A stretch of DNA of 64,000 nucleotides from Methylococcus capsulatus str. Texas = ATCC 19069 (GTDB taxonomy: Bacteria > Pseudomonadota > Gammaproteobacteria > Methylococcales > Methylococcaceae), in assembly GCF_000424685.1 (NCBI RefSeq), contig NZ_KE384224.1, positions 124,001 through 188,000 of the forward strand, read 5' to 3'. Of this stretch, positions 49,898 to 58,878 are shown in pieces. Every line of letters begins with the position of its first letter. Position 1 is the first letter of the stretch. The translations under genes and the position numbers were made by a program. A model generated the notes under the pieces. That model searched no databases, was not told the origin of the DNA, and saw only the letters and a list, made by a program, of their open reading frames with translations.

Positions 49898-50073
49898 GTT
49901 GAAGGAGCGCATTTTATCCGAGATTTTTCCGACTGTCAGCTCTTGTTCGCGGCGGCCGCTCTGCGGCGCGGGGGAATCCGAGGTTTTTCCTTTCGCTCCG
50001 CGCTATCATCTTCCGTGCCGGCTGTGCTTGCCGGCCATGATGGCGATCTACGAGCAAAAAGGAGCACGAGACC

Positions 50074-50466
50074 ATGCGTATTTTGCATACCATGCTGCGA
50101 GTCGGGGATCTTCAGAAGTCCCTCTGGTTTTACACCGAAGTTCTGGGCATGCGACTGCTGCGGCAGATGGAATTTCCGGACGGCGAATTTACTTTGGCGT
50201 TCGTGGGCTACGGTGACGAGGCGCACGATGCGGTGATTGAACTGACCTACAACTGGGGCGTGAGCAAGTATGAGCTGGGTACCGGCTTCGGTCATATCGC
50301 ACTGGGGGTGGATGACATCCATGCGGCCGTGGAGCGGATCCGGGCATTAGGGGGCGAGATCGTGAGGGAGCCCGGCCCCATGAAGCATGGAACCACGGTC
50401 ATCGCGTTCGTTGCCGACCCCGACGGCTACCGGATCGAACTGATCGAACACAAACCCGCAGGCTAG
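50074..50466 (+). CDS. gloA: Lactoylglutathione lyase (glyoxalase I)
   Basis: 130 residues with AAGGAG ahead of the ATG. It converts the hemithioacetal of methylglyoxal and glutathione to S-lactoylglutathione. Metal ligands are consistent with His5 (LHTML), Glu in VIELTYN, His in GHIALGV and Glu in IELIEHK. The last 4 bases overlap the convergent DUF1244 gene. Confidence 0.96.
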   Translation: MRILHTMLRVGDLQKSLWFYTEVLGMRLLRQMEFPDGEFTLAFVGYGDEAHDAVIELTYNWGVSKYELGTGFGHIALGVDDIHAAVERIRALGGEIVREPGPMKHGTTVIAFVADPDGYRIELIEHKPAG

Positions 50467-50774
50467 GCCGATGGGGGCCGTCTGCGCTTCTGTTTTTCCT
50501 CATATTGCCGTAGTTGTTCGGGCGTCGCCTCGGTTTGGAAGCGGGTTTTCCATTCGTCGTAAGGCATGCCATAGACGGCGGCAAGTGCGTCGGCATATGC
50601 CAGTTCCGCGCCGATCTCGTCCGCCGCCGCCTTGTACCATTTCGCCAGGCAGTTGCGGCAGAAGTCTCCCGTGATCATGAGATCGATGTTCTGGACTTCG
50701 GTATGGGTTCGAAGATGGGCGATGAGGCGGCGGAACGCCCGCGCTTCGATTTCTGTGCGTTGCTTTGGGTCCAT
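50463..50774 (-). CDS. DUF1244 family protein
   Basis: 103 residues. It fits the small DUF1244 family, with the segment [11 protein letters not shown] (two Cys) and a C-terminal YDEWKTRFQ. Function is not known. It lies on the strand opposite gloA with 4 bases of tail overlap, and its start is divergent from yciB. Confidence 0.85.
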   Translation of the reverse strand: MDPKQRTEIEARAFRRLIAHLRTHTEVQNIDLMITGDFCRNCLAKWYKAAADEIGAELAYADALAAVYGMPYDEWKTRFQTEATPEQLRQYEEKQKRRRPPSA

Positions 50775-50963
50775 GAAACAAAGTGTAGGGAAGCGTGAAG
50801 CCGGATGAAATGAAGATCATAATGCCCACCGCCACCGGGACGTGTAAACTATGGGCCTCCGTGACTGCCTCTGTTTGGCGACTGCGATGCCGTCCGATAC
50901 CGCAGACGGCCGCGCCGGAAGGCAAGGACTGGTTCCGGCGTCTTCCCAAATGCTCGAGTACCG

Positions 50964-51506
50964 ATGAAACTGTTGTCCGATTTTCTTCCCATCGTCCTGT
51001 TTTTTGTCGCCTACAAGTTTCAGGGCATCTTCATCGCCACGGCGGTGGCCATCGCAGCGACCTTGTTGCAGGTTGGCGTCGCTTGGTACCGGACACGCAA
51101 GGTTGAACCGATGCACCTCGTGACGCTGGGTCTGATCGTCGTGTTCGGCGGAGCCACCCTGGTGTTCCGGGATGAGCTGTTCATCAAATGGAAGCCGACC
51201 GTGCTCAACTGGGCATTCGGTCTGGGCTTCCTGCTCAGCCGCTTCGTCGGCGAGCGCACCTTGATCGAACGGATCATGGGGCAGCAGATCGACCTGCCCA
51301 AGGAAATCTGGCAGCGGCTCAATCTGGCCTGGGTTCTGTTTTTCCTGACCGTGGGCGCAGCCAACCTGTTCGTCGTCTATAGTTTCGACACCGAGACTTG
51401 GGTTAACTTCAAGTTGTTCGGCATGGTGGGCTTGACCCTGGTGTTCGTCGTGGCCCAATCGATCTTCCTGGCGCGCCATGTTCCCGATGCCAAGACCGAG
51501 GAGTGA
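50964..51506 (+). CDS. yciB: Inner membrane septation protein A (YciB/IspZ)
   Basis: 180 residues with about five hydrophobic helices. Family segments are MKLLSDFLPIVLFFVAYK, NWAFGLGF and WQRLNLAWVLFF. It is implicated in cell envelope/septation in gammaproteobacteria. The following small genes are packed tightly (YciI 3 bases downstream, then BolA-like), as in E. coli yciA-yciB-yciI neighbourhoods. Confidence 0.95.
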   Translation: MKLLSDFLPIVLFFVAYKFQGIFIATAVAIAATLLQVGVAWYRTRKVEPMHLVTLGLIVVFGGATLVFRDELFIKWKPTVLNWAFGLGFLLSRFVGERTLIERIMGQQIDLPKEIWQRLNLAWVLFFLTVGAANLFVVYSFDTETWVNFKLFGMVGLTLVFVVAQSIFLARHVPDAKTEE

Positions 51507-51509
51507 GAA

Positions 51510-51812
51510 GTGCTGTATGCCATACTTTGCGAAGATCGCCCCGGCAGTCTCGAGATGCGGAAGGGGGCCCGCCCGGCCCATCTGCAGCGGCTCGACCGGT
51601 TGCAGGACGAAGGCCGGCTGGTGCTGGCGGGGCCGCACCCTGCGATCGACTGCGAGGATCCGGGTGAGGCCGGGTTCACCGGCAGCCTGATCGTCGCGGA
51701 ATTTCCGAGCCTGGAAGACGCGCAACGCTGGGCAGACGAAGATCCTTACGGTCGCGCTGGCGTCTATGCCCGCGTGGTGGTCAAACCCTTTCGGCAGGTA
51801 TACCCGAAATGA
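51510..51812 (+). CDS. yciI: YciI-like protein
   Basis: 100 residues from a GTG at 51510. The Dabb-type fold is seen in [31 protein letters not shown] and [17 protein letters not shown], which carry the His and Asp of the proposed active site. Enzymatic role unproven. It overlaps the BolA-like gene by 4 bases. Confidence 0.92.
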   Translation: MLYAILCEDRPGSLEMRKGARPAHLQRLDRLQDEGRLVLAGPHPAIDCEDPGEAGFTGSLIVAEFPSLEDAQRWADEDPYGRAGVYARVVVKPFRQVYPK

Positions 51813-52096
51813 GCAGCCGGGTCGAACAGATTCGCGAACGCCTTCAGGGGGCACTGGCGCCCCTGCATCTGGAAATCATCGACGAAAGCGCATCCCATGC
51901 CGGTCATGCGGGGGCGATGGCGGGCGGTGGACATTTCCATGCCACGATCGTGTCAGCCGCTTTCGACGGGAAATCTCTGGTGCAACGTCACCAGATGGTG
52001 TATTCGGCGCTGGGCGACATGATGCACAACGAAATTCATGCCTTCAGCATGAAAGCCCTGACTCCTTCTGAACATCCAACAACAGGAAATCTTTGA
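51809..52096 (+). CDS. BolA family protein
   Basis: 95 residues. The BolA fold is indicated by [11 protein letters not shown], the His-rich loop [16 protein letters not shown] and the [11 protein letters not shown] segment with HALS-type C-terminus. BolA proteins pair with monothiol glutaredoxins and iron-sulfur clusters. It overlaps yciI by 4 bases and shares one base with the parvulin gene start (TGATG), so translation is probably coupled. Confidence 0.95.
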   Translation: MSSRVEQIRERLQGALAPLHLEIIDESASHAGHAGAMAGGGHFHATIVSAAFDGKSLVQRHQMVYSALGDMMHNEIHAFSMKALTPSEHPTTGNL

Positions 52097-53073
52097 TGAA
52101 AAAGACTCTCGCCAGCGGCGCAGCGATCTTGGCGGTCGCCTTGACCGGTTGTAATCAGCCCGCTCCCGAAACGCCGAAGTCCCAGGCGTCTGCGGCCAAG
52201 GCCGGCATCACAGCGACGCCGGAGAACTCGGTGGCCGTCGTCAACGGCACGGCCATCACCAAGGCCGAAGTCGGCGCGATCAAATCGGAGCTCGCCCAGC
52301 GTCGCAGCGGCGAGGTTTCGGAGGAAAAAATCGTGGACGAGCTGGTCAAGCGCGAACTGCTGCGGCAGGATGCGGTGGCCAAGCAATTGACCAAGAATCC
52401 GGAATACCAGGCGCGGATCGACAACGCCGAAAGGGTGATTCTCTCGCAGATCGCTGCCGAGGACTTCATGAAAAACCTCACCATCTCCGATGAGGAGCTC
52501 CAGAAGGAGTACGACAGCCGCATTGGCGCCATGCAGCGCGCCGAATACCGGGCCCGCCACATCCTGGTCGACAAGGAAGACGTGGCGAAGGATATCATCG
52601 CCAAGCTCGGCAAAGGTGCGAAGTTTGAAGACCTCGCCAAGAAATTTTCGAAGGACCCGGGCTCCAAGAACGAAGGTGGCGAACTGGGCTGGTTCAGTCC
52701 TCAGCAGATGGTTCAACCCTTCTCCGAGGCGGTCGAGAAGCTGAAAAACGGCGAGATCACCCAGGCGCCCGTTCAGACGCAGTTCGGCTGGCACGTGATC
52801 CAGCGCGAGGAGTCGCGCGAGTCCGCTCCGCCGGCGTTCGATGCCGTCAAGGAGCAGATCAAGTCCATGTTGCAGACGCAGAAACTGCATCAGTACATCG
52901 ATGATCTGATGGCGAAAGCAAAGGTCGAGCGCTTTGCGACGCCGACGCCGACGCCCGAGGCTTCCCCTGCAGCGGCTCCGGCTGGCTCGTTGGAGGGTAA
53001 GGAGTCCGGCGCGGCCGAGCCGGCGGCAGTGCCGGCCGGGACTTCCGCTCCCACGGCCCCGCCCAAGAAATAG
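52096..53073 (+). CDS. Parvulin-type peptidyl-prolyl isomerase lipoprotein
   Basis: 325 residues from the ATG at 52096. A lipobox LTGC near residue 20 predicts a lipoprotein. A SurA-like N-terminal helical region precedes a parvulin domain (RARHILVDKEDVAK, GGELGWFSP, FGWHVIQ). A Pro/Ala/Thr/Ser-rich low-complexity tail (from about residue 275) ends the protein. It would catalyse prolyl isomerisation and chaperone exported proteins at the envelope. It is the last gene of the yciB run. Confidence 0.93.
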   Translation: MKKTLASGAAILAVALTGCNQPAPETPKSQASAAKAGITATPENSVAVVNGTAITKAEVGAIKSELAQRRSGEVSEEKIVDELVKRELLRQDAVAKQLTKNPEYQARIDNAERVILSQIAAEDFMKNLTISDEELQKEYDSRIGAMQRAEYRARHILVDKEDVAKDIIAKLGKGAKFEDLAKKFSKDPGSKNEGGELGWFSPQQMVQPFSEAVEKLKNGEITQAPVQTQFGWHVIQREESRESAPPAFDAVKEQIKSMLQTQKLHQYIDDLMAKAKVERFATPTPTPEASPAAAPAGSLEGKESGAAEPAAVPAGTSAPTAPPKK

Positions 53074-53111
53074 TCGGCCGTACTCGGGACACCCGTCCCG
53101 ATGTCTCCAGG

Positions 53112-53146
53112 TCCGGCCGGTAGCGCAACGGGCGCTACCGGCCGGA
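53112..53146. repeat. Perfect 15-base inverted repeat after the parvulin gene
   Basis: TCCGGCCGGTAGCGC (53112-53126) and its exact complement (53132-53146) flank a 5-base loop. It may be a transcription end for the preceding operon, although the T-run comes only 13 bases later (near 53159). Confidence 0.5.
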
Positions 53147-53218
53147 GAACCACCACAGTTTTTTCGGGTCTTACGTCGCTGAACCGCCCCGTGTTTTCCG
53201 GAGGCTGTTTGCTTTGAG

Positions 53219-53437
53219 TCACGCGGCGATGGCGGAATCGGACAGGCTGCGGTCAAACGTCGTCCCCTCGCGTTGGCCGTCGTCCTTCTCCGACTGCCAT
53301 ATCCAGCGCCGCAGCGTCTTCTCCGTACGGCCGGTCTTCGTGGCAATGGAGCGGATCGCCGCCAGGCGCGATTCATGCTTCCCCTGATGCTCCCGCTCCC
53401 TGACTTCGTGGGGAGGGAATTTCATCGCTTTCTTCAA
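53219..53437 (-). pseudogene. IS3-family OrfA transposase remnant
   Basis: 72 residues resembling the helix-turn-helix of IS3/IS911 OrfA (ESRLAAIRSIATKTGRTEKTLRRWI). The leucine-zipper and OrfB parts are missing, so it is a fragment. A short inverted repeat CTCTCA AATG TGAGAG (53447-53462) lies just upstream of its start and may be part of an old end. It sits next to the accessory cluster at 53.5-58.6 kb. Confidence 0.65.
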
Positions 53438-53531
53438 GGCTTCCTACTCTCAAATGTGAGAGCCTCCGAGAAAGCCGGCGCGGTTCGATCGACTCATCAG
53501 GCATCTCGAGGCTCACGGTCAAGTATTCTTT

Positions 53532-55496
53532 TCAGTTTCCGCTCCGGGCCGACCGACGGTGGAGCCGCCAAGCCAGGCGCGATGCGGCGGTGTAGAGTGA
53601 AAGATAGCCGGTCCAGATCCGCTTCCAGAGCTGGCACGAAACCTTCCGTCCGCCTTTCCGTTCCATTTCGTCCAGGTAGATCATGATGGCTTCCCGGGCC
53701 ATGGCGGCATGGCCGGAGGCGAGATTGTCGATGCTGAGGTGCAGTTGAACGATGGCGGGATCGATGCCGTGGCTGCGCAGCAGGTCGATCATTCGCATGT
53801 AGCCGGCGCCCAGGCCGCTGAGTTCGATGGCGAGGTTGAGCCCCAGCAGCTCGGGAAACCAGCGTTGGGGGTGTTGCCCGACGGCGAGGAGATAGACGGG
53901 AAGGTCGAAGGCATCATCGAGAAAGCGCGGATCGCTGGCGAATGCCTCGCTGTCAAATGGCGGCAGCTCGATGCCGAGCCGGCCAAGCAGGTAGCGGTAG
54001 ACGTTGGGATGGTTGCGTTCGGGCCGGCCGTTGCCCAATTCGTCGGCGTATATCTTGAGGAGGTGGCGGCCGGCGGTATCCAGGCATTCCGCCGCCGTGC
54101 CGATTCCGGCCAGCCAGCAGCCGTCCACCAGGATCGTCGGGGCCAATTGGAGGATGACCCAGCGGCAGAACGCCTCGCCGATTTGGGGGGGCTGGTCTGA
54201 CGGCCGATAGCGTCCGATTTCGTGGGCATGGATGGCCTCGATCCGGTCTTGGAAACCGGATTCGGTATAGCGGAAGAAGCGCCGGTGCCCGCGCTGCAGA
54301 GGCAGTATGAGACGGGTCAGCCGGAGTACCCTGCTCACCGTGCCTGCGGCCCGTCCCGGAAGGTCCGGGGTCGATTCGGCGCCCAGCAAGGCGGTGTAAA
54401 GCGCGCGTTTCGATCTGAGGCCATGTCCCCGGGGAGGAGCGGTCTCGGCGGGGCGTGGCACGAATGGCGGAGCTTGCGGGGCAAGCGGTAGCGGGTGCTT
54501 GTCGTCTTGGATCCAGTCCAGGCAGATCCGTTGCTCGGCGCGGCTGAATACGCCGAACATCGGCCCACCAAAGTCCATGGCCCGGATCAGGCGGCTGGAC
54601 GGGGGACAGGTCCGGTCCACCCAAGCCGATTCGCGCAGGGCCCGGAGCAGCGGGCCCGGATCGGGGTCCGTCAGCCATTCATCGAGGCTGCGTCCGTCCA
54701 GCAGGATTCTTCCATGATGGCCGACGGCATGGCTGCGCCTGGCCTCGATGATCAGGGCCAGCGCCTCGTCGGCCGGAAGCTTCCGGTCAGCCGTGGCGGC
54801 AGCCTGATTCAACAGTTCGGCGAATAGTCGGCGATAAAGGTCCCAGCCGGCACGGATGCGCTCTTCGTCCCTTGCGCCGAAAGCCTCCAGCGCCGCATGG
54901 GCCAAGGCGCGGTTTCGGGCCATGTCATTTGGGTCGGCGCTTTCCGATCCGTCCCACCAGGCGGGTTCCCGCAGATTGTGCGCAAGGGTCCAGCCCAGCA
55001 GCTCGGGAAAGTAGCGGCGCGGCCGGTGGAACAGGCAGAGCTGGACGGCGGGCAGGTTCCAGGCGAAATCGGGAATGCCCGGAGTTTGGAAAAAACCGGG
55101 ATCGTTCAAGGAAGGCGCGGCCACCCCGGCCAGGGCGAGTCGAGCCCGAAATCGGATGGGAGCCGAGACCGCGGGATCATCCAGGCCGATGCTGCGGCAA
55201 TACAGATCGAACAAATGGCACTCGGCCGGACGGTGGGCGGTGGCGGGCCGTGCCGCACGGGCCAGGCAGATCTGGTCCAGCAGCATGACCGGTGCCAGCG
55301 CGAGAAGAATGTTGCGGCGTTCGGTCGGATCGTCCGGCGGAGGTAACGCCGGTGCCCGCCAGGGGTGCCCGAAATCCGGAACCGGTCCGTTCCGGCCGGC
55401 CAGCACGGACTGGAAAAACGTCTCGGCCGTCCTCAGTGATCCGGCATCGGCGGGGCCGTGCAGCAGGGTCCGGCACAGGCTACGCATACAGGTCAC
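53532..55496 (-). CDS. Heme-oxygenase-like diiron (iron-containing redox enzyme) family protein, tandem domains
   Basis: 654 residues. The GTG at 55496 overlaps the upstream carbamoyltransferase stop and has GGAGA about 7 bases before it. The C-terminal half (about 410-615) is a heme-oxygenase-like diiron domain with a plausible complete ligand set: Glu486 and His496 (DELGNG...HPNVY), Glu558 (IELSG) and His586, Asp590 and His596 (HLSIDNLASGH). The first half is partly homologous to it: YFPELLGWTLAHNL at about 162 parallels WFPELLGLNLAIEL at about 546. That half lacks the ligand set, suggesting a duplication. Family members catalyse N-oxygenation, C-C cleavage or desaturation. The substrate is unknown. 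The overlap with a carbamoyltransferase suggests a biosynthetic role. Confidence 0.85.
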   Translation of the reverse strand: MTCMRSLCRTLLHGPADAGSLRTAETFFQSVLAGRNGPVPDFGHPWRAPALPPPDDPTERRNILLALAPVMLLDQICLARAARPATAHRPAECHLFDLYCRSIGLDDPAVSAPIRFRARLALAGVAAPSLNDPGFFQTPGIPDFAWNLPAVQLCLFHRPRRYFPELLGWTLAHNLREPAWWDGSESADPNDMARNRALAHAALEAFGARDEERIRAGWDLYRRLFAELLNQAAATADRKLPADEALALIIEARRSHAVGHHGRILLDGRSLDEWLTDPDPGPLLRALRESAWVDRTCPPSSRLIRAMDFGGPMFGVFSRAEQRICLDWIQDDKHPLPLAPQAPPFVPRPAETAPPRGHGLRSKRALYTALLGAESTPDLPGRAAGTVSRVLRLTRLILPLQRGHRRFFRYTESGFQDRIEAIHAHEIGRYRPSDQPPQIGEAFCRWVILQLAPTILVDGCWLAGIGTAAECLDTAGRHLLKIYADELGNGRPERNHPNVYRYLLGRLGIELPPFDSEAFASDPRFLDDAFDLPVYLLAVGQHPQRWFPELLGLNLAIELSGLGAGYMRMIDLLRSHGIDPAIVQLHLSIDNLASGHAAMAREAIMIYLDEMERKGGRKVSCQLWKRIWTGYLSLYTAASRLAWRLHRRSARSGN

Positions 55497-57256
55497 GGCG
55501 GTGTCTCCGGTTTGGTGAAGAGGTAATCGCCGATCGCCAGGGCGTCCATTCCAGACCCCAGGAATACGCCGAAAGCGTCCTCCAGGCCGTGCACGATGGG
55601 TTTACCCATGACGTTGAAACTGGTGTTGAGCAGCAGCGGGACGCCGCTTTGGCGGTGGAAGCGAGCGAGCAGGTCGTGGAAGCGCGGGTTCCATTCCGGA
55701 TTCACGGTCTGCAGCCGTCCGGTTCCATCCACATGGACCACCGCCGGAACGCTCTCGCGCACCTCCGGCCGGAAACGCAGGGTGCGCTCCATGTAGGGTG
55801 ATTCCTGATAAGACAGAAACCAGTTCGGGCCATGTTCGTGCAGGACGGCCGGGGCGTAGGGACGGAAGCGCTCGCGGAATTTCACTTCGCGGTTGATCCG
55901 TTCCCCCGTCTCCCCGCGGCGGGGATCGGCCAGGATGGAACGGTTGCCCAGGGCGCGGGGACCGAACTCGGCTCTTCCCTGCACCCAACCGAGAATCTTG
56001 CCTCGGACCAACAGCTCCGCGGCGGCGTCGATGAGGCGCTCACCGGGAAGGTGCCGTACCGGTAGGCCGGCGTAATGGGCGAAACGCTCGGCGTCCATCG
56101 CCGGGACCGCACTGCCGAGATACGGTGACAGTCGGCCGGCTGCGAAGACCTCACCGGGATGATCTTCCCGGTACGCCAGCCAGGCGGCGCCGAGGGCGGT
56201 GCCGTCGTCGGCCGGGGCCGGCGGCACGTAGAGTGCCTGAAAGGGTGTCGACTCCAGAATCCTGCCATTGCAGACCGAATTGAGGGCGCAGCCGCCGGCC
56301 AGGGCGAGATGCGGCGAGCCGAGGCGGTCATGCAGATGGCTGAGCAGGCGATGAACGGTATCGCTGAAATAACGCTGACCGCTGTGAGCCAGGTTGGCCA
56401 CGGCCTCCGCCGCTTGGCCGGGACGGCGTCGCCGGGCCTCCAGTCGTCGCAGGCGGTCGAAAAAGACCGGGTACCGCGTCAGGAGTTCCAAGCCATCCAC
56501 GGTCATCATGTCATGCAGGCATGCCAGGATTTCAGGATCGTTGTGGCCGTAGGCAGCCAGCCCCATGACCTTCCATTCCTCGCCGCCCGTCCAGTCGAAT
56601 CCGCACAGCTCGGTGAGCTTCATATAGTAGAATCCGAGACTCTGCGGTCCCCGCTGCCGGGCGATCGGGCGCAGTCTGCCGTCGCGGTAATCGAAGAAGG
56701 CCATCGAACCGGTTTCGCCATAGGAATCGATCACGGCACAGGCGGCGGTGTCGAAGGGGCTGGCATAGCAGGCCAGGGCGGCATGGCAGAGGTGGTGGTC
56801 GTAGCCGCGAATGCGGACCGGAATGCCGGGGAAATCACGGCGCAGGGTCCGCGCCAGATTGAGTAGACGGCTCTTGAGGGCGTGATGCTGGGCGGCCTGC
56901 ATGTGGTAGATCTGGTAAGGTTCCAGCCAGGTATGCACCCGCCGGCCGGCATTGGTGAGGATGCCGCGGGGGGACAGCCAGCCCAGCCAGTGCGCAAGGT
57001 GCTCATGCAGGGGGCGGGTGGCCCGCCAGTTGCTAGCGACGACGAACTCGCGGGCATCGGCGCAATGCTCCTGCAGCAGCAGGGGCAAGTGGAACGGGTC
57101 ATCGGGCGGAGTATTCAGGGCCCGCTTGCTTTGGAGCCGCCGTTCGGCGGCTTCGGCGAACAGGACGCCGCCATCGGGGCCGACGATCGCCAGGGCCGGA
57201 TCGTGATAGGTCAGGCAGAGGCCGAGATAATAGGTTCGCGCTTTGGATGGCCGCAT
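55493..57256 (-). CDS. Carbamoyltransferase (NodU/CmcH/TobZ family)
   Basis: 587 residues from the ATG at 57256; a TTG at 57271 is less likely. The Kae1/HypF-like N-terminal domain has metal-binding HHLCHAA and SYGETGS, followed by EEWKVMGLAAYG, and GGCALNSVCN comes later. The C-terminal part shows GRAEFGPRALGNRSILADPR, typical of carbamoyl-phosphate-dependent O- or N-carbamoylation of small molecules (nodulation factors, antibiotics). It lies upstream of, and overlaps, the diiron protein gene. The divergent AlkB-like gene starts only 20 bases away. Confidence 0.94.
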   Translation of the reverse strand: MRPSKARTYYLGLCLTYHDPALAIVGPDGGVLFAEAAERRLQSKRALNTPPDDPFHLPLLLQEHCADAREFVVASNWRATRPLHEHLAHWLGWLSPRGILTNAGRRVHTWLEPYQIYHMQAAQHHALKSRLLNLARTLRRDFPGIPVRIRGYDHHLCHAALACYASPFDTAACAVIDSYGETGSMAFFDYRDGRLRPIARQRGPQSLGFYYMKLTELCGFDWTGGEEWKVMGLAAYGHNDPEILACLHDMMTVDGLELLTRYPVFFDRLRRLEARRRRPGQAAEAVANLAHSGQRYFSDTVHRLLSHLHDRLGSPHLALAGGCALNSVCNGRILESTPFQALYVPPAPADDGTALGAAWLAYREDHPGEVFAAGRLSPYLGSAVPAMDAERFAHYAGLPVRHLPGERLIDAAAELLVRGKILGWVQGRAEFGPRALGNRSILADPRRGETGERINREVKFRERFRPYAPAVLHEHGPNWFLSYQESPYMERTLRFRPEVRESVPAVVHVDGTGRLQTVNPEWNPRFHDLLARFHRQSGVPLLLNTSFNVMGKPIVHGLEDAFGVFLGSGMDALAIGDYLFTKPETPP

Positions 57257-57276
57257 CGTGAGGTTCCGCAAAGCTC

Positions 57277-58572
57277 ATGAGCATTCTATCGAAAACCCGG
57301 TTGGGGGCCATTCGGCCGCTGCCGTGGTGGACCGGCTACAGCCTCAGTCTGGTGTTTCCTCTGACGGTGCTCGGATTCCTTGCCAGTGGCCCCCACCGTC
57401 CGCTGGTGGCATTGCTGTGGACCCTGCCCATGCTGCTCCTGCTGCTGGCCGAATATTTCGGGCCGGCGGAGACCCGGGTCGTGCCGGAACCGGTTCCGGC
57501 TTCCTTGTTTGATGCTCTGCTGTATCTGCTGTCGGTTCTGCAACTGTTGAATCTGTTCGCTTTGGGGCGGATGGTTTCCCAACTGGGCTGGAGCGGCATG
57601 GCGGAAGTCGGGGCGAGTCTGGCCGATCTGCTGGTGGTCCGGACGATAGTCTCGGCGGACTTCGTTTCCGCCGGCATTTGCCCCGCGCATGAGTTGATCC
57701 ACCGCCGCTCGGCCGGACAGCGCCATCTGGGACGGCTGTTGCTGGCTACCTTGGGCTACGATCACTTCTACCTGGCACATAAGCTGGGGCACCACGCCCG
57801 CCTGGGAAGCGCCGACGATCCCTCCACCGCGTTCAGAGGAGAGAGCTTCGAAGCATTCTACCGGCGCGGCCTGCGCCAGCAATGGCGCATCGCTTGGTCG
57901 GCTCGGCGTGGTGCGGTTCTGGCGGGGATGGCGTTCGAACTGGGATGGCTGGGGGTCTACACGATGTTGTTCGGCCCGCTGGCGATGCTGGTACTACTGC
58001 ATCAGGCGAGGGGGGCCATACGGACACTGGAGTCGGTCAACTACTTCCAGCACTACGGTTTGACCGAAGATTCCGGTCCCGGGAGAGTCCTCGCCTGGCG
58101 TAACGATTCTGCCGTGAGTCTGTTCATGTTCCTTGCGCTGACCCGCCATGCCGACCACCATCGCCGTCCCGGCGTGAGCTTCTGGGCACTGCGCCCTGCG
58201 GTGGAAGGACCGCAGATGCCTTACGGCTACATGGTCATGGCGCTGTGGGTACAGCGGCGCAACGAGAGCTTCCGGACGTGGGCGGAACGTCAGCTCGATT
58301 TGGGGCGGGGAGGGGGGAACCGCGCCTTCCGAAGGCAGACACGGCAAGCGGTGCTATTCGGACGGCGTTTCCAGGCAGCGGGAAACGAGATCGTCGAAAC
58401 GGCGCAGGCCGGATGCCAGCGGGGTAAAGCTCAGACCGAGACCTATGGATACCCCGATGCTGTTGGCCAGTATGTCGAAAGGGTCAGTGGTCCTGATGCC
58501 GGTGAAGCCTTGCAGCAGCTCGAGCAGGGCTCCCAGGGCGACGAAGAAGGCCGGCCAGCGCCAGTGCCGTGA
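57277..58572 (+). CDS. AlkB-like integral membrane non-heme diiron monooxygenase
   Basis: 431 residues. Membrane helices surround the histidine boxes of alkane/xylene monooxygenases: HELIH (138-142), HKLGHH (168-173), NYFQHYG (255-261) and RHADHH (290-295). It should hydroxylate a hydrophobic substrate with O2 and electrons from a rubredoxin or ferredoxin. From about residue 345 the protein departs from the family, after a G-rich tract (58308-58318). This tail is antisense to the vanZ-like gene (58354-58764), so the last about 85 residues may be a frameshift product or read-through. Divergent from the carbamoyltransferase by 20 bases, it may belong to the same pathway. Confidence 0.85.
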   Translation: MSILSKTRLGAIRPLPWWTGYSLSLVFPLTVLGFLASGPHRPLVALLWTLPMLLLLLAEYFGPAETRVVPEPVPASLFDALLYLLSVLQLLNLFALGRMVSQLGWSGMAEVGASLADLLVVRTIVSADFVSAGICPAHELIHRRSAGQRHLGRLLLATLGYDHFYLAHKLGHHARLGSADDPSTAFRGESFEAFYRRGLRQQWRIAWSARRGAVLAGMAFELGWLGVYTMLFGPLAMLVLLHQARGAIRTLESVNYFQHYGLTEDSGPGRVLAWRNDSAVSLFMFLALTRHADHHRRPGVSFWALRPAVEGPQMPYGYMVMALWVQRRNESFRTWAERQLDLGRGGGNRAFRRQTRQAVLFGRRFQAAGNEIVETAQAGCQRGKAQTETYGYPDAVGQYVERVSGPDAGEALQQLEQGSQGDEEGRPAPVP

Positions 58573-58764
58573 ATAGGCCTGGCAGAACCATGCGGTCAGC
58601 ACCGCATAAGCGAGAAAATGCTGGGCTTTGTCCCAGCCCATCAGAGACGGGGCCTTGGGCAACTGCGGGACGAGGGATAGAACGACGACGGCGGCAACCA
58701 TGATCCAGCCCAATCCTCGCCAAAGGGCGGCGTAGCGGTAGGGGTTCCGTGTCGGATCATTCAT
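58354..58764 (-). CDS. VanZ-like membrane protein
   Basis: 136 residues from the ATG at 58764, with about four helices. The VanZ-type motifs are DKAQHFLAYAVL, ELLQGFTGIRT and FDILANSIGV. Members occur with glycopeptide resistance but also widely in membranes, with unknown role. Its 3' half overlaps the end of the AlkB-like reading frame on the other strand by 219 bases. It follows nrdB on the same strand. Confidence 0.85.
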   Translation of the reverse strand: MNDPTRNPYRYAALWRGLGWIMVAAVVVLSLVPQLPKAPSLMGWDKAQHFLAYAVLTAWFCQAYSRHWRWPAFFVALGALLELLQGFTGIRTTDPFDILANSIGVSIGLGLSFTPLASGLRRFDDLVSRCLETPSE

Positions 58765-58878
58765 GCCCGTTCCCTTGTTCTGGCAAAAAAGCCGCCGGAT
58801 TTCCCGCACGGGCTAGACGGGGGAAGCCCGTGCATGGAGCGGAAATCACGGCGGACGCGTTGCTCGTTCGATGCCCGT

